64,000 nucleotides of DNA, taken from the NCBI RefSeq assembly GCF_025961835.1, contig NZ_JAOQOK010000001.1:124001-188000 (forward strand), written 5' to 3'. Positions 55,187-63,878 of the stretch are shown here, piece after piece. The translations under genes were made by a program, and so were the position numbers. The notes under the pieces were generated by a model, which was given only the letters and a program-made list of their open reading frames with translations, was not told the DNA's origin and searched no databases. How positions within the stretch are numbered: position 1 is the first letter of the stretch; each line of letters opens with the position of its first letter. Source of the stretch: Sphingobium sp. B2D3C. GTDB lineage: Bacteria; Pseudomonadota; Alphaproteobacteria; Sphingomonadales; Sphingomonadaceae.

Positions 55187-56392
55187 ATGAAGAGACAAAC
55201 CGGACAGGATCGTTCCCGCACCAGCCGCTGGCGGCCCGCGACACAGGCCGTGCGCGGCGGCACCTGGCGCTCCGAGCAGGGGGAGACGAGCGAGGCGCTC
55301 TTCCTCACCTCGGGCTATACCTATGACAGCGCGGAGGAAGTCGCCGCCCGCTTCGCCGGGGAAGCGACGGGGATGCAATATTCCCGCTTCCAGAACCCGA
55401 CGGTGCAGATGCTGGAAGAGCGCATCGCGCTGATGGAAGGCGCCGAGGCGTGCAAGGTGCAGGCGAGCGGCATGGCGGCGATGACCAGCGCGTTGCTGTG
55501 CATGCTGAGCGCCGGCGATCATGTCGTCGCCGGGCGCGCGGCCTTCGGCTCGTGCCGCTGGATCCTCTCCAACGTGCTCAACCGCTTCGGCATCACGCAC
55601 AGCGTCGTCGATGCGCGGGACAATGATGCGTGGGAAAAGGCGATCCAGCCCAACACGAAGGTGTTCTTCTTCGAGACACCGGCCAATCCCACGATGGATA
55701 TCGTCGATCTGGAGCATGTCTGCGGCCTCGCGCGCGCCCATGGCATCACCACGGTGGTGGACAATGCCTTCGCGACGCCCGTCCTCCAGCGCCCGCTCGA
55801 TTTCGGGGCCGATGTCGTCGCCTACAGCGCCACCAAGCTGATGGACGGGCAGGGCCGCGTGCTCGCCGGCGCCATTTGCGGCACGGATGCGTGGATCAAC
55901 GGCGTCCTCTCGCCTTTCCAGCGCAATACCGGGCCGATCTGTTCGCCCTTCAACGCCTGGGTGGTGCTGAAGGGGCTGGAGACGCTGGACCTGCGTGCCC
56001 ATCGCCAGTCCGAAAACGCGCTCAAGGTCGCGCGCTTCATGGAGCAGCGTGGCGTGGATGTGCTGTATCCCGGCCTGCCGAGCCATCCGCAGCACAATCT
56101 CGCGATGAAGCAGATGAGCGCCGCCGGGCCGATCTTCTCGTTCAACCTCGCTGATCGCGGGCAGGCCATGGCCCTGCTCAATGCGATGGAGCTGTGCGAC
56201 ATCTCCAACAACATCGGCGATTCCCGCACCCTGCTGTGCCATCCCGCCTCCACCACCCATAATAACATGGGGCCGGAGGGCCGCGCCGAGGCCGGCGTGG
56301 GCGAGGGCATGGTGCGCATCAATGTCGGGCTGGAAGACCCGGAAGACATCATCGCCGATCTGGATCAGGCATTGACCGCTGTCGGCCTTTGA
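55187..56392 (+). CDS. metZ: O-succinylhomoserine sulfhydrylase
   Basis: 401 residues, a Cys/Met metabolism PLP enzyme. The PLP-binding lysine is K217 in SATKLMDGQG. YSRFQNPT at about 65-72 and ETPANPT at 163-169 are family marks. MetZ makes homocysteine from O-succinylhomoserine and sulfide. The gap to leuB is only 46 bases and holds no room for a known SAM riboswitch. Confidence 0.93.
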   Translation: MKRQTGQDRSRTSRWRPATQAVRGGTWRSEQGETSEALFLTSGYTYDSAEEVAARFAGEATGMQYSRFQNPTVQMLEERIALMEGAEACKVQASGMAAMTSALLCMLSAGDHVVAGRAAFGSCRWILSNVLNRFGITHSVVDARDNDAWEKAIQPNTKVFFFETPANPTMDIVDLEHVCGLARAHGITTVVDNAFATPVLQRPLDFGADVVAYSATKLMDGQGRVLAGAICGTDAWINGVLSPFQRNTGPICSPFNAWVVLKGLETLDLRAHRQSENALKVARFMEQRGVDVLYPGLPSHPQHNLAMKQMSAAGPIFSFNLADRGQAMALLNAMELCDISNNIGDSRTLLCHPASTTHNNMGPEGRAEAGVGEGMVRINVGLEDPEDIIADLDQALTAVGL

Positions 56393-56438
56393 GTAGGGTC
56401 GGTCTCGGGGCCAGGCAGGACACAGGACGGGTCGTAGC

Positions 56439-56849
56439 ATGAATGCCTTGATGAACGCCCTTTTCGCCTATGCCGAGACGACGCATGACGTGACCGTGCG
56501 CGTGTCCGTGAACTTCCTCTCCGAGCAATCGGAGCCGGACATGGGCAAGTGGTTCTGGGCCTATCACATCCGCATCGAGAATGGCCGCAAGGCCCCGGTG
56601 CAGTTGCTCACGCGCCACTGGACCATCGCGGACGGACGCGGCGCGCTCTACAAGCGCGAGGGCAAGGGCGTCGTCGGCGAGGAGCCGGTGATTCATCCCG
56701 GCGCGGCCTATGATTATGTCTCCGGTTGTCCGCTCTCCACGCCGACCGGCTGGATGGAAGGCAGCTACCAGATGCTCGATGCCGGCGGCAGCCTGCTGGA
56801 TGTGCGCATCCCCCGCTTCGCGCTGCAGGCGCCGGCGGTCTCGGGATGA
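56439..56849 (+). CDS. apaG: ApaG/CorD-like protein
   Basis: 136 residues of the ApaG fold: VSVNFLSEQSEPD, WAYHIRIENG, LLTRHWTIADG, GVVGEEPVIHPG and YVSGCPLSTPTGWMEGSY. ApaG is a fibronectin-like beta-sandwich protein tied to cobalt/magnesium resistance and to ApaH in other bacteria; exact role unclear. It overlaps the LysR gene (ATGA). Confidence 0.93.
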   Translation: MNALMNALFAYAETTHDVTVRVSVNFLSEQSEPDMGKWFWAYHIRIENGRKAPVQLLTRHWTIADGRGALYKREGKGVVGEEPVIHPGAAYDYVSGCPLSTPTGWMEGSYQMLDAGGSLLDVRIPRFALQAPAVSG

Positions 56850-57640
56850 AGCGGACCCATTTGCCGCTGAACGGCCTGCGCGTGTTCGACGCGGCAGCGC
56901 GGCATCTCTCCTTCACCCGCGCGGCGGATGAGCTAGCAGTGACCCCCGCCGCCGTCGGCCAGCAGATCCGCGCGCTGGAGGATATGCTCGGCGTCGTGCT
57001 GTTCCGTCGCACGCCCCGCGGGCTGGAATTGACGCCCGAAGCGGAGGCTGGCCTGCCCGCACTGCGCAGCGCCTTCCTGGAACTCGAGGAATCGGTCCGT
57101 GCCATGCAGGCCGGGCAGAGCAGCCAGCATCTCACCATCGCCGCCCCGCGCGATCTCACCGCCAAATGGCTGAGCGCACGCCTCGCCGCTTATGCGGCGC
57201 AGGAGCCAGGCGTGCAGTTCATGCTGGTGGCTGCCGACGATGCGCTCGATTTCACCGAGGCCAATCTCGATCTCGCTTTGCGCCTGACCGACGGTGCCGG
57301 CGAGCATGAGGGCGTCGCCCTCGGCGAGCCGCGCTTCGTCACGGTCGGCGCGCCCGATGGCGGCGGACTGGAGTCGCCCATCGCCTGGCCCGGCTGCCCG
57401 GTCGATGACGGCAAGGCCATCGTCCGCGTCGCCGACGCCGGCCTCGCCATCGATGCCGCAGCCAACGGCCTCGGCCGCGCCTGCGTACCCGCGCTGCTGG
57501 CGGCCGCGGACATCGCCGCCGGCCGCGTGGCCGCCCTTGGGGAACCGCGTAACGGCCCCGGCTACTGGCTTATCGCTCCGCTCCCGCAATGGCGGCAGAA
57601 GAAGGTGAAAGCCTTGGTGGCTGCGCTCAGCGAGGGCTGA
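56846..57640 (+). CDS. LysR-type regulator with shortened effector domain
   Basis: 264 residues. The N-terminal helix-turn-helix is normal: LRVFDAAARHLSFTRAADEL and VTPAAVGQQIRALE. The effector-binding part is about 40 residues shorter than usual; the stretch after RFVTVGAP jumps early to the segment GLAIDAAANGLGRACVPALL. It may be a naturally short, perhaps ligand-insensitive, regulator. ATG overlaps the apaG stop. Confidence 0.85.
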   Translation: MKRTHLPLNGLRVFDAAARHLSFTRAADELAVTPAAVGQQIRALEDMLGVVLFRRTPRGLELTPEAEAGLPALRSAFLELEESVRAMQAGQSSQHLTIAAPRDLTAKWLSARLAAYAAQEPGVQFMLVAADDALDFTEANLDLALRLTDGAGEHEGVALGEPRFVTVGAPDGGGLESPIAWPGCPVDDGKAIVRVADAGLAIDAAANGLGRACVPALLAAADIAAGRVAALGEPRNGPGYWLIAPLPQWRQKKVKALVAALSEG

Positions 57641-57672
57641 GCCGAGCGGTTCTCGCGCCGACTACCCTCTCA

Positions 57673-57771
57673 CCGTTCGCCCTGAGCGAAGTCGAAGGAT
57701 GAAGCCGAGCGCAGCGAGGTTGGCTTCGCCTCCGCTCAGCAGGGCCCTTCGACTTCGCTCAGGGTGAACGG
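57673..57771. repeat. Intergenic palindrome, type 4a
   Basis: Arms 57673-57698 and 57746-57771 are reverse complements with one mismatch in 26. They share the core GAGCGAAGTCGA with the next palindrome. Confidence 0.9.
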
Positions 57772-57810
57772 AAAAGGGAAGAGCGGGATTTACTCCCACC
57801 CCTACCCCCG

Positions 57811-57876
57811 TTCGTGTCGAGCGAAGTCGAGACACCATGCGCAGTTCTGGCGTGTCTCGACTTCGCTCGACACGAA
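57811..57876. repeat. Intergenic palindrome, type 4b
   Basis: The 25-base arms 57811-57835 and 57852-57876 are perfect reverse complements around a 16-base loop. The core GAGCGAAGTCGA is the same as in the palindrome 40 bases to the left, but the flanks differ. Confidence 0.92.
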
Positions 57877-57914
57877 TGGAACGCGGGCATGATACTCCGG
57901 CCCGCCCAACCCCC

Positions 57915-59711
57915 CTAGCCGCCCTCAGCCCGCTGCGGCGGGAAGAAGGGCTCCGGCTCCGGGGTCACCATATTCCCACGCATGAGTGAACGCCCTGCCG
58001 TGATCCCCCCGACCAGTTGCAGCTCCACCCGCTGGGCATCGCGCTCGCGCACGTCCTCGATCGCCTCGCGAGCGTCGTCCTCGTCCACGCCAAGGTCGGT
58101 CAGCACCGCCTCGCTGAAGGCCAGCGCGGATTCGAACGTCTCGCGGATCTGATAGTCGACGCCCGCCTTGATCAGGCGCAGCGAATGGCCGCGGTCAAAG
58201 GCGCGCACATAGAGCTTGGCGAGCGGGAATTCGTGCCGGCACAGCTCGACGATCTTGTCGGCCACATCCGGCTTGTCGACGCAGACGAGGATCGCCTCGG
58301 CCCGCCCGGCGCCGGAGGCATGGAGCACGTCCAGCCGCGTGCCATCGCCATAATAGACCTTGAAGCCGAAATTGCCGGCCGCCTGGATCATCTCGACATC
58401 ATTCTCGATCAGCGAGAGCTCGAAGCGCCGCGCGAGCAGCGCCTGGCTCGCCACCTGCGCGAAGCGGCCGAAGCCAATGCACAGGATGCGGCCGGTCAGG
58501 TCCTTGGCCTTGTCGACGCCGTCGAGCGAAACCGGCGCGTTGCGGCGCATCCGGCTCTGCACAATCAGCACCAGTGGCGTCAGCGCCATGGAAAGGATGA
58601 CGATCGCGCTCATGATCGCCGCGATGCGCGCATCGAACAGGCCCACTGCCAGCGCGGCGCCATAGAGCACGAAAGCGAACTCGCCGCCCTGCGCGAACAG
58701 CGCTGCGCGGTGGCTCGCGGCGCTGTGGGCCGAGCCCATCAGCCGCGCGACGGTATAGATGCCGATCGCCTTGACGACCATGAAGGCGAGGACGCCGCCC
58801 AGCACCAGCTGCCACTCGCGCAGCACGGTCGAGAGATCGAGCGACATGCCCACGCTGATGAAGAACAGGCCGAGGAGGATGCCGCGAAACGGCTCGACAT
58901 CGGCCTCCAACTCATGGCGATAGCTGGATTCGGAGAGCAGCACGCCAGCGAGGAAAGCGCCCATCGCCATGGACAGCCCGGCGGCATCGAGCAGCACGGC
59001 CGATCCCAGTACGATGAGCAACGCGGCGGCGGTCAGCACTTCCCGCGCCCCGGCCCGCGCGATCAGCCCGAACAGCGGATCGAGCAGCCAGCGCCCCGCC
59101 GCGATCAACGCCGCGAGCGCCGCCAGCGCCATGCCGATGCTTTGCCAGACGGGCGGCGCGTCCTCCACACCCACCGCGCCATGGAACGCCGCCCAGAAGG
59201 CGACGAGCGCGAGCAGCGGCACGATGGCGAGGTCTTCCAGCAGCAGGATCGAGATCGCCTTCTGGCCTTCCTCGGTGCCCGCGTCCCCAGCTTCGTTCAG
59301 TATCTGCATGATGACGGCGGTGGAAGAGAGGACAAAGCCCATCGCGCCGGCAGCCGCCACGGCCGCAGGCAGGCCGGTCGCCATGCCGAGCAGCGTCAGC
59401 AGCGCACCACATAGCAGCACCTGCGCCGCGCCAAGGCCGAAGATCTGCTTGCGCAGGTTCCACAGCTTGCGCGGCCGCATTTCGAGGCCGATGATGAAGA
59501 GGAACATCACCACGCCCAGTTCGGCGATATGCAGCAGTGCCTGCGGATCGTTGATGAGGCCCAAGCCGAAGGGGCCGATGGCGAGGCCGGCGGCGAGGTA
59601 GCCCAGCACCGATCCGAGGCCCAGCCGCCGGAACAGCGGCACCGCAATCACGCCGGCCCCCATCAGGATGATGGCCTGACCCAGCCCGAAACCCATCGAT
59701 GCGTCCGCCAT
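57915..59711 (-). CDS. Monovalent cation:proton antiporter, KefB/KefC type (CPA2)
   Basis: 598 residues. About 12-13 hydrophobic helices fill residues 1-390, with GLEMRPRKLW, LLLEDLAIVPLLAL and ALFAQGGEFAFVL as CPA2 marks. From about 410 follows a soluble TrkA-N Rossmann domain (GRILCIGFGRFAQ) that binds NAD(H) or nucleotides, then an acidic tail with DDAREAIEDVRERDAQR. Potassium efflux with proton entry is the expected activity. Confidence 0.92.
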   Translation of the reverse strand: MADASMGFGLGQAIILMGAGVIAVPLFRRLGLGSVLGYLAAGLAIGPFGLGLINDPQALLHIAELGVVMFLFIIGLEMRPRKLWNLRKQIFGLGAAQVLLCGALLTLLGMATGLPAAVAAAGAMGFVLSSTAVIMQILNEAGDAGTEEGQKAISILLLEDLAIVPLLALVAFWAAFHGAVGVEDAPPVWQSIGMALAALAALIAAGRWLLDPLFGLIARAGAREVLTAAALLIVLGSAVLLDAAGLSMAMGAFLAGVLLSESSYRHELEADVEPFRGILLGLFFISVGMSLDLSTVLREWQLVLGGVLAFMVVKAIGIYTVARLMGSAHSAASHRAALFAQGGEFAFVLYGAALAVGLFDARIAAIMSAIVILSMALTPLVLIVQSRMRRNAPVSLDGVDKAKDLTGRILCIGFGRFAQVASQALLARRFELSLIENDVEMIQAAGNFGFKVYYGDGTRLDVLHASGAGRAEAILVCVDKPDVADKIVELCRHEFPLAKLYVRAFDRGHSLRLIKAGVDYQIRETFESALAFSEAVLTDLGVDEDDAREAIEDVRERDAQRVELQLVGGITAGRSLMRGNMVTPEPEPFFPPQRAEGG

Positions 59712-59979
59712 GCTGTCCGTCCCAATCCCCGGCAGCCGTCAGGCCGGCGCGGTCAGCGCGGACAATCGGGCGGCTCCATGCTCGATGAGGCAGATCTCAG
59801 CAGCCCGTCCGCCCGATCATCGACCGGGCAACCTTGGATGGTCAGTGCAGCAGAGTCAAACCGCTGCGCGTGCCCTTCTAAGCCCTTCCTTCAGGGGAGG
59901 GGTCGGGGTGGGGAGCAAGCTTGCACCTGTGCCTGCCGTCGAGGCAGCGGCACATCACTCGCTCCCCGACCGCCCGACT

Positions 59980-60879
59980 TCAGACCGCCTTCAATCCCAG
60001 CAACTCCCGCGACTCCGCCGCGCTCATCGGCTCGATGCCCATCTCGTTCATGATGCGCACCTGCCGCTCGATCAGCTGGAGATTGGTCGCCTTCACACCG
60101 CGCGAATAATAATGATTGTCCTCCAGCCCCACGCGCACATGGCCGCCGAGCAGCAGCGCCTGCGTGGTGGCGGGAAGCTGGGCCGGGCCGATGCCGGAGA
60201 TGCACCAGATGGACTGCGGCGGCAGGCACTTCACCATGAAGTCGAGAATGTCGGTGCTGTAGGGCATCGCGCCCTGAAAGCCCTTGTCGCCGCCCAGCAC
60301 GATGTTGATGTAGTAGGGCGGCTTGTCATAGCCCTTCTGGATCAGCCGCGTGACGTCCTGCAGGATGTGGTCGGGCGAGAAGACCTCCCACTCCGGCTTG
60401 ATGCCCTTGTCGACCATCGCCTTGACCAGCGTCTCGCAGCGCGAGGGCGGGGTGATGACCAGCACGTCCTTGCCGCTGATCGTGTCGACCACGGTCACGC
60501 CGTCGAAGGTGCACATTTCCGCGCCGCCCTCGGTGCCCTTGAGGCGCTCCTCGAAGCTGTTCTCGAACATGCCGTCGGGCCGCTCGATGAGCATGTCGCC
60601 GCTGTTGCCGCCGCCCGTGGAGTTGTTGAGGATGATGTCGCACTTGGCGCGGATGCGATCGTTGATGTCGCGGTAGATGGCCGGGTTGCAGGTCGCCTCG
60701 TCGTCCGGGCGGCGCGCGTGGATGGCGGCGATCGAGGCGCCGGCCTTGTAGCAGGCATAGACGTCGTCGGCGATTTCCTGCGGCTGGGTGGGCAGCGCCG
60801 GGTTGGCGCTCTTGAAGGTGGTGCCCCCGGTGGGCGCAATGGTCACCATGCGGCGATCGCTCATATTTCCGGCGCTCAT
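59980..60879 (-). CDS. BKACE (beta-keto acid cleavage) family protein, variant metal site
   Basis: 299 residues. The fold and motifs fit DUF849/BKACE enzymes: APTGG at the start, LNNSTGGG, SPDHI, CISGIGPAQ, GGHVRVGLEDNHYY with the conserved Glu. In standard members two histidines (HxH) bind zinc; here the stretch is AIH (Ala52, His54), so one ligand is missing. SD GAGGAG precedes the ATG at 60879. A 15-base tandem repeat spans the start codon, creating a second ATG at 60864. Upstream is a LuxR regulator. Confidence 0.82.
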   Translation of the reverse strand: MSAGNMSDRRMVTIAPTGGTTFKSANPALPTQPQEIADDVYACYKAGASIAAIHARRPDDEATCNPAIYRDINDRIRAKCDIILNNSTGGGNSGDMLIERPDGMFENSFEERLKGTEGGAEMCTFDGVTVVDTISGKDVLVITPPSRCETLVKAMVDKGIKPEWEVFSPDHILQDVTRLIQKGYDKPPYYINIVLGGDKGFQGAMPYSTDILDFMVKCLPPQSIWCISGIGPAQLPATTQALLLGGHVRVGLEDNHYYSRGVKATNLQLIERQVRIMNEMGIEPMSAAESRELLGLKAV

Positions 60880-60985
60880 ATTTCCGGCTCCTCTCGAAAA
60901 GTCTCGTGCTGCCGCTGCTGCCTGCTTGTCCTCCGCCGGTCAAGCCATGCGCGATGGTTGACGTTGATAAAGTCCGAAAAGCTGC

Positions 60986-62092
60986 TCAGCGGAGCAGGCG
61001 GTTGATCAGCGCGACCAGCTCGGCTTCCCGATTGGTGCCGGTCTTCTCGAACAGGCGCTTGATCTGGATGTTGACCGTGCCAAGGCTCGTGCCGCGCTGC
61101 AGGGCGATCATTTCGCGGGAGGTGCCTTCGGCCAGCAGCATGGCGATCTCGGTCTCGGCCCGCGTCAGGCCCATCATGCGCTGCAATGCCTGGCGCTCCA
61201 TCGCGCCAATGTTGCCAGCCGCGCGTACAGTGACGAGCAGCCGCGGCTCGAAGCCGAGCGCGGCGGGCTTGGCCGGCAGGCGGAAGATTTCGCACAGGCG
61301 GCGCTGGGCAATAGGGCGCTGCTGGCCCAGCCAGACGCCGCAACTCGGCAGCGCCAGGTCGCCTGCCTGCAGCATCGCGCCGATCTGCATCCGCAGTTCG
61401 CGCGCTTCGGCGCTGTTGGGGGCGGTCAACCGCTCGTCGCGCAGCATGATCAGGTCTTCGGCGCGGAGCAGCGCCTCGCCGGCGCGGGTGGTGGCGCACA
61501 CCCGGCCCAGCCCGTCGCACACGAAGGCGGCGGTGTTCATCGTGTCCAGCGATCCGGCGAGCAGCTTTGCGCCTTCGCCTTCCAGCGTGCGCTGCATCCG
61601 GACGGCGGACTGCATCAGCGGCGCGGCCTGCGTGAAAACGGCGCGATCAGCCTCGGTGGTGCGCCCATCCTGATAGGTGCGCAGAACGGCCAGTCCGACC
61701 ATCACCTGCCCGTCATTGACGAGCACCACTTGGCAGCCATGTGGCATGTTGGCGTCATGCGTGAAGTCGTCATAGATGTCGGTGTTCTGCGCGGCCTTGA
61801 TGGCATCATAATGATATTCGTGGCGCACATCGAGCGGACCGCTGGCAGCGGCGACCCGCCAATTCCCATGGGAATAATTGGCAACCTCGCTGTCAAACTG
61901 GCGGCAGAGACGCTCGTTCACCGGATCAGTGAGGAGGTTGAAGGCCAGCGTGGTCGGCGACCCAATACCCAGCAACTGGCCGGACAAGGACCGCGTCTCT
62001 CTGGCGAGCGCACGCAAGGCGTCCTCCCAGCCGCCCTCGGTGAGAGGCGCACTCAGGATAGCTTCGGTCAGACTGGGCAGCGCTCTTCCCAA
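60986..62092 (-). CDS. LuxR-type helix-turn-helix regulator
   Basis: 368 residues from a TTG start with GGAGG about 12 bases upstream. The C-terminal 65 residues are a LuxR/FixJ helix-turn-helix: LTRAETEIAMLLAEGTS, REMIALQRGTSLGTVN and IKRLFEKTGTNREAELV. The N-terminal 300 residues look like a sensor region with a possible PAS/GAF fold but no clear ligand site. It sits 106 bases upstream of the BKACE gene on the same strand and likely regulates it. Confidence 0.85.
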   Translation of the reverse strand: MGRALPSLTEAILSAPLTEGGWEDALRALARETRSLSGQLLGIGSPTTLAFNLLTDPVNERLCRQFDSEVANYSHGNWRVAAASGPLDVRHEYHYDAIKAAQNTDIYDDFTHDANMPHGCQVVLVNDGQVMVGLAVLRTYQDGRTTEADRAVFTQAAPLMQSAVRMQRTLEGEGAKLLAGSLDTMNTAAFVCDGLGRVCATTRAGEALLRAEDLIMLRDERLTAPNSAEARELRMQIGAMLQAGDLALPSCGVWLGQQRPIAQRRLCEIFRLPAKPAALGFEPRLLVTVRAAGNIGAMERQALQRMMGLTRAETEIAMLLAEGTSREMIALQRGTSLGTVNIQIKRLFEKTGTNREAELVALINRLLR

Positions 62093-62240
62093 AAGCGATC
62101 AATCCTCCCACCCCCGCGACCGAGCCTCCCGGCGTTCGGTAGCGACCTAAGCTCCATGAAAAAGCAGGGTCGTGGCGTCAACCACTGGTTTCGACGCGAG
62201 GAGCGGATTGATCCAATCCGGGATTGCGCGAGGGATGGGG

Positions 62241-63155
62241 TCAGTCCACCCAGTCGAGGCCGATGTCACGATAAACGTGGCGGTCCTCGTCCCAGCCTTC
62301 CTTCACCTTCACATGCAGGTAGAGGTGGACGGGCACGCCCAGCAGGCTCGACAGTTCGGCCCGGGCCTTGCTGCCGATCTCTTTCAGCCGCTGCCCGCCC
62401 TTGCCGAGAATGATGCCCCGCTGCGTGGCCCGCGCGACGAGGATCTGCTGGTGGATCTCCACCGACCCGTCGGCGCGCTCCTTATATTGCTCGGTCTCGA
62501 CTGCGCTTTGATAGGGCAGCTCGTCGTGGAGCTGGTGATAGAGCTGCTCGCGGGTGATTTCGGAGGCGAGCAGGCGGTCCGTGGCATCAGAAACCTGATC
62601 CTCGGGAAAATGCCATGGCCCTTCCGGCACCGCGGCGGCCATGGCGGCCTTGAGGTCCACCAGCCCGTCTGCCGTGGTGGCGCTCACGAAGAAGGTCTCG
62701 GCGAACGCCACCCGCTCGTGCAGACGCTGGGTCAGCGTGAGCAGCTTGTCCTTGGCGGCGATGTCCACCTTGTTGACGATCAGCCATTTGGTTTCGCGCC
62801 GCTGGGCCAGTCCGTCGAGGATGGGCTCCATCTTGGGCCCAAGGCCGGCGCGGCCGTCGACGATGAGCGCGATCAGGTCGGCATCCTGCGCGCCGCCCCA
62901 CGCGGCCTGCACCATGGCGCGGTCGAGCCGCCTGTCCGGCTGGAAGATGCCCGGCGTATCGACAAGGATGATCTGGGCGGGCCCCTCGATGGCGATGCCC
63001 ATTACCCGCGTGCGGGTGGTCTGCGCCTTGGGGCTGGTGATCGCGATCTTCTGGCCGACCAAGGCATTGGTCAGCGTGGACTTGCCCGCATTCGGAGCCC
63101 CCACGACCGCGACGACGCCGCAGCGTTGATGGTCAGGCGATGGCGTTGAGGTCAC
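62241..63155 (-). CDS. era: GTPase Era
   Basis: 304 residues. G1 GAPNAGKST (19-27), SPKAQTTRTR (G2), DTPGI (G3) and NKVD (G4) are all visible, followed by a KH RNA-binding domain with QRGIILGKGGQRLKEIG. Era binds the 3' end of 16S rRNA during small-subunit maturation. It lies 51 bases after rnc, in the conserved lepB-rnc-era order. Confidence 0.95.
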   Translation of the reverse strand: MTSTPSPDHQRCGVVAVVGAPNAGKSTLTNALVGQKIAITSPKAQTTRTRVMGIAIEGPAQIILVDTPGIFQPDRRLDRAMVQAAWGGAQDADLIALIVDGRAGLGPKMEPILDGLAQRRETKWLIVNKVDIAAKDKLLTLTQRLHERVAFAETFFVSATTADGLVDLKAAMAAAVPEGPWHFPEDQVSDATDRLLASEITREQLYHQLHDELPYQSAVETEQYKERADGSVEIHQQILVARATQRGIILGKGGQRLKEIGSKARAELSSLLGVPVHLYLHVKVKEGWDEDRHVYRDIGLDWVD

Positions 63156-63206
63156 TGGTCACTCCGTCGGGCGCATGGCGCGCGCTGGCTGAAAAGGGGG
63201 CGCGGA

Positions 63207-63878
63207 TCATGCCTTGAGCTTGGCGAGCAGGGCAATGGCGGCGGCCGTCTCGGCCTCCTGCTTGGAATGGCCCTCGCCCTGCGCCTCACCCGCACTGCGT
63301 ATGGACACCGAGATGGTAAAGCGCAGGGCATGTTGCGGCCCGCTGCGCTCCAGCAGCTCATAATGTGGCGGCTGGCGGTTATGGGCCGCCGCCCATTCCT
63401 GCAGCGCGGATTTGGGGTGCTTGGGCGCGCTGGCCTGTCCCTCGACCATCGGCTCCCACATGCGGTGGATAAACGCCCGCGCGGCATCCATACCGATGTC
63501 GAGATACATGGCGCCGATCAGCGCTTCCACGACATCGCCGAGCACATTGTCGCTCTCGACCGCCCCGTCGTCGCGCGCCTGCTTGCCGAGGCGCAGATGC
63601 GTGCGCACGCCAATCTCGCGCGCTACCTGCGCGCAGCTAGTGCCGGTCACCAGCTGATTGAACCGGCGGGAGAGCTGGCCTTCCTTCTCGGCGGGAAAGC
63701 GGACGTAGAGCCAATCGGCCATCACCAGCCCCAGCACCCGGTCGCCCAGAAACTCCAGCCGCTCATAATGGGTCGCGCTCGCGCTGCCATGGGTCAGCGC
63801 CTGCTCATAGAGCGCCCGCTGCCCCGGCGCCTGACCGATAAGGTCGGCGAGCCAGGCGTCGAGATCGGCCGTGCTCAA
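63207..63878 (-). CDS. rnc: Ribonuclease III
   Basis: 223 residues from a TTG start that overlaps the lepB stop (TTGA). The signature ERLEFLGDRVLGLVMADWLY and the second acidic patch SDNVLGDVVEALIGAMYLD carry the metal ligands (parts cited: RLEFLGDRVLGL and GDVVEALIGA). A double-stranded RNA-binding domain ends the protein (PKSALQEWAAAH, KQEAETAAAIALL). Confidence 0.95.
   Translation of the reverse strand: MSTADLDAWLADLIGQAPGQRALYEQALTHGSASATHYERLEFLGDRVLGLVMADWLYVRFPAEKEGQLSRRFNQLVTGTSCAQVAREIGVRTHLRLGKQARDDGAVESDNVLGDVVEALIGAMYLDIGMDAARAFIHRMWEPMVEGQASAPKHPKSALQEWAAAHNRQPPHYELLERSGPQHALRFTISVSIRSAGEAQGEGHSKQEAETAAAIALLAKLKA

Noticed and set aside
57641..57914. CRISPR array in the repeat-rich gap
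   Set aside because: The repeats are inverted pairs of two kinds, not direct repeats with spacers, and no cas gene is near.
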